Below are positions 61,320-64,000 of a stretch of 64,000 nt of DNA, one piece after another (within the stretch, counting starts at the first letter, position 1; the number at the start of each line of letters is the position of its first letter). Location: positions 1 through 64,000 of the forward strand of contig NZ_JAANOQ010000007.1 of assembly GCF_011305415.1 (NCBI RefSeq). The letters are read 5' to 3'. The notes under the pieces are model-generated. The model did not search any database. It had not been told where the DNA came from and worked only from the letters and a program-made list of their open reading frames with translations. Position numbers and translations under genes: made by a program. This DNA comes from Flavobacterium bernardetii. Lineage in GTDB: Bacteria > Bacteroidota > Bacteroidia > Flavobacteriales > Flavobacteriaceae.

Positions 61320-61343
61320 AATCCCATAGTTGTGGGATTTTTT
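61320..61343 (+). terminator. Terminator-like hairpin in the greA leader
   Basis: Arms AATCCCA and TGGGATT with a TAGTTG loop are followed by TTTTC. It sits between the greA -7 box and the greA ATG, so it would act on greA's own leader RNA. Confidence 0.65.
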
Positions 61344-61366
61344 CTATTTTATAAATTAATGAAGTT

Positions 61367-61843
61367 ATGAGCACAGTATCTTACTACACAGCAGAAGGAT
61401 TAAAACATTTAAAAGACGAGTTAGACCAACTTAAATCTATAGAACGCCCCAAAGCATCACAAGCCATCGCAGAAGCAAGAGATAAAGGAGATTTATCTGA
61501 AAATGCTGAATACGATGCCGCTAAAGAAGCACAAGGTTTATTAGAAATGCGTATTTCTAAAATGGAAGAAGTGGTTTCTAACGCAAGAATTATAGATGAA
61601 TCTACATTAGATGTATCAAAAGCATTGGTTTTATCTAATGTAAAAATCAAAAATCAAACAAACGGAATGGAACTAACTTATAAATTAGTTGCGGAAAGTG
61701 AAGCAGATTTAAAAACAGGAAAAATATCAGTAACTTCTCCAATTGGAAAAGGATTATTAGGTAAAAAAGTAGGTGAAATTGCAGAAATCAGCGTACCAAA
61801 TGGTGTATTGAAATTTGAAGTTTTAGAAATTACACGCGACTAA
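61367..61843 (+). CDS. greA: Transcription elongation factor GreA
   Basis: It stimulates transcript cleavage by backtracked RNA polymerase. Residues 1-75 form the coiled coil (YYTAEGLKHLKDELDQLKS, with the tip acidic pair in AEARDKGDLSENAEYDAAKE). The C-terminal FKBP-like domain ends with FEVLEITRD. It has 158 residues, the normal length, and is flanked by a leader hairpin and a HIT gene, a pairing common in Bacteroidota. Confidence 0.96.
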   Translation: MSTVSYYTAEGLKHLKDELDQLKSIERPKASQAIAEARDKGDLSENAEYDAAKEAQGLLEMRISKMEEVVSNARIIDESTLDVSKALVLSNVKIKNQTNGMELTYKLVAESEADLKTGKISVTSPIGKGLLGKKVGEIAEISVPNGVLKFEVLEITRD

Positions 61844-61967
61844 GACAATGTTCAATTAGGCAATAATCAATATGCCAATTTGAAAACATATAAACAACAA
61901 TAATTATTCATTTTTCACAAAGTATAGCATTGAAAATTGGCTAATTGTCAAATTGAAAATTAATTTT

Positions 61968-62357
61968 ATGAGTTCTATTTTCACAAAAATAATCAACGGA
62001 GAAATTCCTTGTTATAAAATTACAGAAAACGAAGATTTTATTGCTTTTTTAGATGTGAATCCGAATGCAAAAGGCCATACTTTATGTGTGCCAAAGCAAG
62101 AGATTAATAAAATTTTCGACATGGAAGAAGATTTGTATTTAAGACTAATGGCGTTTTCAAGAAAAGTAGCCATTGCTTTAGAAAAAACGGTTCCTTGTAA
62201 GCGAATTGGCGTGGCAGTTGTTGGTTTAGAAGTACCACACACACACGTGCATTTGATTCCATTGCAAGATATGGACGATATGCGTTTCCAACGAAAAACA
62301 ACTTTAACACCTGAAGAATTTTCAACACTAGCACAACAGATTGCTGAAAATTTATAA
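61968..62357 (+). CDS. HIT family nucleotide-binding protein
   Basis: A histidine-triad hydrolase of 129 residues. The ATG at 61968 (MSSIFTKIINGEIPCYKI) matches the family start; five extra upstream codons were dropped. The histidine triad is HTHVHL (about residues 91-96), and the AFLDVNPNAKGHTLCVPK core is present. Substrates are nucleoside phosphoramidates or dinucleoside polyphosphates. It follows greA by 124 bases of repeat-like AT DNA. Confidence 0.92.
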   Translation: MSSIFTKIINGEIPCYKITENEDFIAFLDVNPNAKGHTLCVPKQEINKIFDMEEDLYLRLMAFSRKVAIALEKTVPCKRIGVAVVGLEVPHTHVHLIPLQDMDDMRFQRKTTLTPEEFSTLAQQIAENL

Positions 62358-62364
62358 AACATAC

Positions 62365-62400
62365 ATCCACAAATTTTAAATGAGTTTGTGGATTTTTTTT
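62365..62400 (+). terminator. Terminator after the HIT gene
   Basis: Arms ATCCACAAA and TTTGTGGAT (9 bp) with an 11-base loop and seven or more T. Confidence 0.85.
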
Positions 62401-62410
62401 ATGCTGACTT

Positions 62411-63310
62411 ATGAAAAAAATCATCTTTCTATTACTATTCACAAATCTTATCTTATCACAAGAAATTGCCTCTGAAAATTATTTTTGGGAATTTAACTAT
62501 ATGAATGAAAATGGAATAGAAGCTGTAATTGGAGCAAAAAATTGTTATATCAGACAAGATGCTACATCAAACAGTCAATTATTAGATTCTTTACAAATTG
62601 GTGATAAAATTAAAGTCATAAAAAACACAACAGAAAATTTAAACATTAAAGGATTGAATTTATCTTGGGTGGAAATTGAGTATTCCAAAAACAACCAAAT
62701 TAAAACCGGTTTTCTTTGGAAAGGATTCATCGCTGTTGGAAATACAACTAAAGGAAACACTACGTTCTTAACCACAATAGATTCCAAATACAGTAAAAAA
62801 GTACAACGAGATGATTACGAATACGAGGGAGATTTTTATAGAATCTCTGTAAAAGCCATAAATTCAGAAAATCAAATTATAAGTGAAAAATCATTTTCAA
62901 AAGAACTTTCCGAAAGTCATTTTTTCCAAAACTCTGCTATAAGTAGTTGGGGCTTAAAAGATTTAAATTCCATTTACAGAATTTCGTTTAGCGGAGAAGC
63001 TTGTGGTATTCCAACTTTGTATTATTATTTCGGTTGGAACGAAAAAGAATTCTTAGAACTTCCTGAAAAATATGATATGGGAGACGCCGGCGTTTTTTAT
63101 CATTCAGAAGAATTTATTTTCCCAAAAGAGAAAGGCGGACAAACGAACACCATTATTAAAACCATTAAAGAAGCTGAAAACACAGATGAGAATTCAAATA
63201 CTTATGATTTCTTAGTTACAAAAACAACGGAATATTATTCTTGGGATGGAAAAAATTTCAAACTAATAAATACCAAAAAATTAAAACCATACATTGAAAA
63301 AGAAAATTAA
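62411..63310 (+). CDS. Secreted protein with SH3-like N-terminal domain
   Basis: Family not recognised beyond a bacterial SH3-like region. A signal peptide (MKKIIFLLLFTNLILSQ) is followed by an SH3_3-type domain (about residues 40-115, with NCYIRQDATSNSQLLDSLQIGD and VEIEYSKNNQIKTGFLWKGFI). A second domain of unknown fold follows (about 120-299, Tyr/Trp-rich). Probably a periplasmic or outer-surface protein. It ends 4 bases inside the convergent histidine kinase gene. Confidence 0.72.
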   Translation: MKKIIFLLLFTNLILSQEIASENYFWEFNYMNENGIEAVIGAKNCYIRQDATSNSQLLDSLQIGDKIKVIKNTTENLNIKGLNLSWVEIEYSKNNQIKTGFLWKGFIAVGNTTKGNTTFLTTIDSKYSKKVQRDDYEYEGDFYRISVKAINSENQIISEKSFSKELSESHFFQNSAISSWGLKDLNSIYRISFSGEACGIPTLYYYFGWNEKEFLELPEKYDMGDAGVFYHSEEFIFPKEKGGQTNTIIKTIKEAENTDENSNTYDFLVTKTTEYYSWDGKNFKLINTKKLKPYIEKEN

Positions 63311-64000
63311 CTTTCTTTCTTAAAACTGATTTGCATCGTAGTACCTTTTCCAATTTCTGAATTCACGACTCTGATTCTACCTTTGTGATATTCTTGTACG
63401 ATTCGTTTAGTAAGTGACAAACCTAATCCCCAACCCCGTTTTTTAGAAGTGTAACCTGGTTCAAAAACGGTTTTGAATTTATTCTTCGGAATTCCACTTC
63501 CACTATCGGTAACGGTGATATAGATAAATGAATCGCCTTCCACAATTTCTATAGAAAGCTTCCCTTTTCCTTTCATGGCATCAATCGAATTTTTTACTAA
63601 ATTCTCAATCGTCCAACTGTGTAAAGTTGGATTTAATGACACATAAAGTGGTTTTGAAGGCGCTCTGAAATCGAAACTAACTTGTTTGGAAGTTCTAGCT
63701 TGTAAATATTCAAAAGAAGATTTCGTTTCTTCAACAATGTCTCTTTTTTCTAAAATAGGCTCGCTTCCAATTTTCGAAAACCTATCGGTAATGGTTTGCA
63801 AACGATTAATGTCTTTTTGAATTTCTTCAATCGTACTTTCATCAATATTTTCTAATTTCAACAATTCCAACCAACCAATTAATGAAGACAAAGGTGTTCC
63901 GATTTGATGCGCGGTTTCCTTAGCCATTCCAGCCCAAAGTTTGTTTTGAGTCGCCATTTTCGTAGCGCGGTAGAAATTATATACTACGCCACCAAATAAA
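63307..64000 (-). CDS. Sensor histidine kinase (N-terminus beyond the window)
   Basis: The kinase core of a two-component sensor. The HisKA segment has the phospho-acceptor in GMAKETAHQIGTPLSSL. The HATPase_c motifs are NLVKNSIDAM (N box), DSGSGIP (G1) and GWGLGLSLTKRIV (G2). The reading frame is still open at the window edge without a stop: 14 more codons read LFGGVVYNFYRATK before the Met at 63957, the end of a membrane helix, so the gene is truncated by the window and not by mutation. The partner regulator is not seen. Confidence 0.88.
   Translation of the reverse strand, partial: LFGGVVYNFYRATKMATQNKLWAGMAKETAHQIGTPLSSLIGWLELLKLENIDESTIEEIQKDINRLQTITDRFSKIGSEPILEKRDIVEETKSSFEYLQARTSKQVSFDFRAPSKPLYVSLNPTLHSWTIENLVKNSIDAMKGKGKLSIEIVEGDSFIYITVTDSGSGIPKNKFKTVFEPGYTSKKRGWGLGLSLTKRIVQEYHKGRIRVVNSEIGKGTTMQISFKKES

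Noticed and set aside
62012-62442. Two minus-strand frames of 112-116 codons over the HIT gene
   Set aside because: Both are antisense to the clear HIT family gene, and one crosses its terminator.

Overview
The window looks like the chromosome of a flavobacterium (phylum Bacteroidota, family Flavobacteriaceae or close). The DNA is AT-rich. Many gene starts are preceded by the Bacteroidota -7 promoter box TAnnTTTG, often with TTG about 19 bp upstream. Gene families are typical of this group: GLPGLI proteins, DUF5686 and carboxypeptidase-regulatory outer-membrane proteins, TonB-dependent receptors, and secreted proteins with type IX secretion system (T9SS) C-terminal sorting domains. No rRNA, tRNA, CRISPR array, transposase or phage gene was seen. 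Most of the window is core chromosome.

Layout. 0-8 kb: pyruvate dehydrogenase E1 beta (pdhB), a DUF5686 protein, an AlkA-type DNA glycosylase, then a soluble pyrophosphatase (ppa) beside a membrane ion-pumping pyrophosphatase (hppA) with an unusual Cys/His-rich tail. 8-16 kb: deoxynucleoside kinase, a GLPGLI protein with its outer-membrane barrel partner, asparagine synthase, and a MacB/FtsX-type permease. 16-24 kb: purH and the cell-elongation operon mreB-mreC-mreD-mrdA-rodA. 24-30 kb: nuclease lipoprotein, coiled-coil protein, tail-specific protease, surE, and a LacI-type regulator. 30-33 kb: rplM-rpsI, rpsB, tsf. 33-41 kb: an accessory surface block with three T9SS cargo proteins and a DMT transporter. 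The first cargo gene sits between two perfect 47-bp copies of the tsf terminator. 41-46 kb: a paired M16 peptidase operon, rplU (L21 with an HhH tail) and rpmA. 46-51 kb: DUF4407 protein, serine hydrolase, CPBP protease, a small membrane protein, and a divergent ECF sigma factor with a two-helix partner. 51-64 kb: alpha/beta hydrolase, ahcY, a phosphopantetheinyl transferase, a compact operon (GGGP synthase, PnuC-type transporter, DUF4301, ArfB), a TPP riboswitch with its TonB receptor, a GPx/Rieske-like pair, greA, a HIT protein, an SH3-like protein, and a histidine kinase cut by the window end.

How the genes work together. mreBCD, PBP2 and RodA make the lateral wall elongation machine. rplM/rpsI, rpsB/tsf and rplU/rpmA are translation units. 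ppa and hppA both remove pyrophosphate, one as heat and one as an ion gradient. The TPP riboswitch makes its TonB receptor a thiamin(-precursor) uptake gene, and a PnuC-type permease lies 2 kb upstream. The ECF sigma gene and the oppositely transcribed small-membrane-protein/CPBP genes share a mirror-image pair of ECF-like promoters, which suggests one envelope-stress regulon.

Points most worth a second look: the metal-binding-like tail on HppA; the 47-bp terminator duplication around a T9SS cargo gene with a relic of a second cargo gene; heptanucleotide repeats at the start of the TPP-controlled TonB receptor and in the ppa promoter; the mirror-image ECF promoters; an intrinsic-terminator-like hairpin in the greA leader; and a DUF4301 protein that looks like a nucleotidyltransferase relative. 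All product names rest on motifs read by eye and on family knowledge; no database search was run.
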